Shown here: positions 5,696-6,448 of the stretch, one piece after another
Position numbering within the stretch: position 1 is the first letter of the stretch
How the letters are laid out: each line of letters starts with the position of its first letter
Position numbers and translations under genes: made by a program
Assembly: GCA_028695895.1 (NCBI GenBank)
Contig: JAQVIE010000078.1
Span: forward strand, 1 to 6,448
DNA from: Methanospirillum sp.
Lineage (GTDB): Archaea; Halobacteriota; Methanomicrobia; Methanomicrobiales; Methanospirillaceae
Direction: 5' to 3'
DNA: 6,448 nt
The notes under the pieces: generated by a model
Seen by the model: only the letters and a program-made list of their open reading frames with translations
The model's database searches: none
Told to the model about the DNA's origin: nothing

Positions 5696-6136
5696 ATGAT
5701 AGACATACTTGTTCCAACCAGGGAAGGAATCGCAACCGTACCAGCAAAATCAGATCAGGAGATAATGGAGGAGTTTAAATCCAGAAATGCCTGGGGTCTT
5801 TACACCAGTGTTGATCTGAGAGACTGCAACCCGGAGACTATCAGAGATGCAGGTAAGATAAGGGAATTTGTCATCCAGCTCTGTGACCTTATTAAGATGA
5901 AGAGGTTTGGAGAACCACAGATAATCAACTTTGGTCCATGTGAGCGCGTTGCAGGTTATTCCATGACCCAGCTGATAGAGACTTCACTTATTAGTGCACA
6001 CTTTGCAAATGAAACCAATACAGCATACCTTGACATCTTTTCATGCAAGGAATATCCACCGCAACTCACCGCTGAATTCTGCCGGGAATTCTTTGGTGCA
6101 GATAAGATGACAGTCCACATTGCATTCCGGGACTAA
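5696..6136 (+). CDS. speH: S-adenosylmethionine decarboxylase (SpeH) family protein, with altered processing site
   Basis: The 146-residue protein aligns by eye with prokaryotic SpeH, which cleaves itself at a Glu-Ser bond to form a pyruvoyl cofactor and decarboxylates S-adenosylmethionine for spermidine synthesis. After an N-terminal extension of about 33 residues comes WGLYTSVDLRDCNPE (33-47), like the first SpeH strand. GYSMTQLIETSLISAHF (87-103) and YLDIFSC (111-117) match the core. The Ser, Ser, His and Cys known as S55, S63, H68 and C83 in the Thermotoga enzyme correspond to S89, S97, H102 and C117. However, the usual Glu-Ser-His cleavage site reads Thr96-Ser97-Leu98, with Glu one position early, and the usual HTWPE motif is HFANE. 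The family is likely; normal self-processing and substrate are not certain. It stands alone, with no spermidine synthase gene in the window. Confidence 0.8.
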   Translation: MIDILVPTREGIATVPAKSDQEIMEEFKSRNAWGLYTSVDLRDCNPETIRDAGKIREFVIQLCDLIKMKRFGEPQIINFGPCERVAGYSMTQLIETSLISAHFANETNTAYLDIFSCKEYPPQLTAEFCREFFGADKMTVHIAFRD

Positions 6137-6150
6137 AACCCTCAATAACC

Positions 6151-6169
6151 TTTTCTTTTATTTTACTTT
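6151..6169 (+). terminator. T-rich terminator of speH
   Basis: A run made almost only of T with single C and A interruptions begins 15 bases after the speH stop codon. It fits a hairpin-independent archaeal terminator. A small AAACC-CACC-GGTTT hairpin (6171-6184) follows, within the 63-base gap between the converging genes. Confidence 0.55.
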
Positions 6170-6191
6170 AAAACCCACCGGTTTGATCACG

Positions 6192-6198
6192 AAAAAAA
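6192..6198 (-). terminator. T7 terminator of the DJ-1/PfpI gene
   Basis: On the minus strand seven Ts follow the TAA stop codon after a single C. This is a typical archaeal U-tract terminator, and the small hairpin at 6171-6184 lies just beyond it. Confidence 0.55.
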
Positions 6199-6199
6199 G

Positions 6200-6448
6200 T
6201 TATAATGCCAGAATTGCCCTGGCGACTTTCTCTCCAAATCCTCCGGCAGCAAGTGGACCGTTTGCTGTAATTACCTTTCCGTCAGTGACGATAGGTTCAG
6301 GTTTATATGTGGCACCACCTTCTCTCAGAAGTTCGATGGCGGCATCGTCATTCCACACAGTTGCCAGTTTTCCTTTTAGCACCCCTGCCTTTGCAAGAAC
6401 AACTGATGAAAGACAGATGGCAGATACGATCTTTCCTTTTGAATAAAA
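6200..6448 (-). CDS. DJ-1/PfpI family protein (C-terminal 82 residues; 5' part outside window)
   Basis: The minus-strand frame is open from the right edge to TAA at 6202-6200. The fragment starts FYSKGKIVSAICLSSVVLAK and continues with AGVLKGKLATVW, GGATYKPEPIVTDGKVITANG and PLAAGGFGEKVARAIL. These match the C-terminal half of DJ-1/PfpI proteins: the nucleophile elbow, usually AICHGP, then AG.L.G...T, and finally V.DG..ITA.GP. The elbow Cys (fragment residue 12) is kept, but the following His-Gly-Pro is Leu-Ser-Ser. Family members include cysteine proteases, chaperones and glyoxalase/deglycase-like enzymes; the His loss argues against a classical PfpI-type protease. The true start is not visible; the GTG at 6382 is internal. 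It converges on speH, so the two are not an operon. Confidence 0.9.
   Translation of the reverse strand, partial: FYSKGKIVSAICLSSVVLAKAGVLKGKLATVWNDDAAIELLREGGATYKPEPIVTDGKVITANGPLAAGGFGEKVARAILAL

Noticed and set aside
6120..6446. 108-codon plus-strand open frame at the right edge
   Set aside because: Antisense to the DJ-1/PfpI fragment and overlaps the speH stop region and terminators.

Overview
The window looks like chromosomal DNA of a methanogenic archaeon, probably of the order Methanomicrobiales and perhaps Methanospirillum-like; the lineage is inferred from protein style and was not searched. Archaeal signs are a strong CTTATATA box just upstream of nfeD, a tRNA gene without encoded CCA, U-tract terminators without strong hairpins, first genes of units that mostly lack Shine-Dalgarno sites, an archaeal-type threonine synthase with an N-terminal zinc ribbon, and a Roadblock/LC7 gene coupled to a response regulator. 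No transposase, integrase, CRISPR array or phage gene is visible.

Left block (minus strand, 1-2135). Read in transcription order this is tRNA-Pro(GGG), a DUF89-family (ARMT1-like metal-dependent phosphatase) gene starting 21 bases after the tRNA, then a two-gene membrane operon with its own TATA box: a short NfeD protein and an SPFH/stomatin-type protein, whose stop and start codons abut and which is cut by the left edge. NfeD and SPFH proteins are established partners in membrane microdomain assembly.

Centre (plus strand, 2136-3349). A 228-base divergent intergenic region holds four copies of CATAAG/CTTATG, two of which frame a near-palindrome. It leads into a signalling pair: a stand-alone Roadblock/LC7 protein overlapping by one base a receiver-domain response regulator with an unidentified helical C-terminal domain.

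Right block (plus strand, 3425-5178). thrC (threonine synthase) is followed by a gene for an exported, C-terminally anchored protein rich in N-glycosylation sequons, whose start lies inside the 3' end of thrC.

Right end (5179-6448). A 517-base gap without a convincing gene, very A+T rich from about 5340 to 5640, precedes a divergent S-adenosylmethionine decarboxylase (SpeH) family gene with its own TATA candidate and Shine-Dalgarno site. It converges on a DJ-1/PfpI family gene cut by the right edge; the 63-base gap between them carries U-tracts in both directions.

Most of the window is ordinary core archaeal content. The points most worth following are the altered processing site in the SpeH homologue, the Roadblock/response-regulator pair, and the repeated motifs in the two larger intergenic regions.
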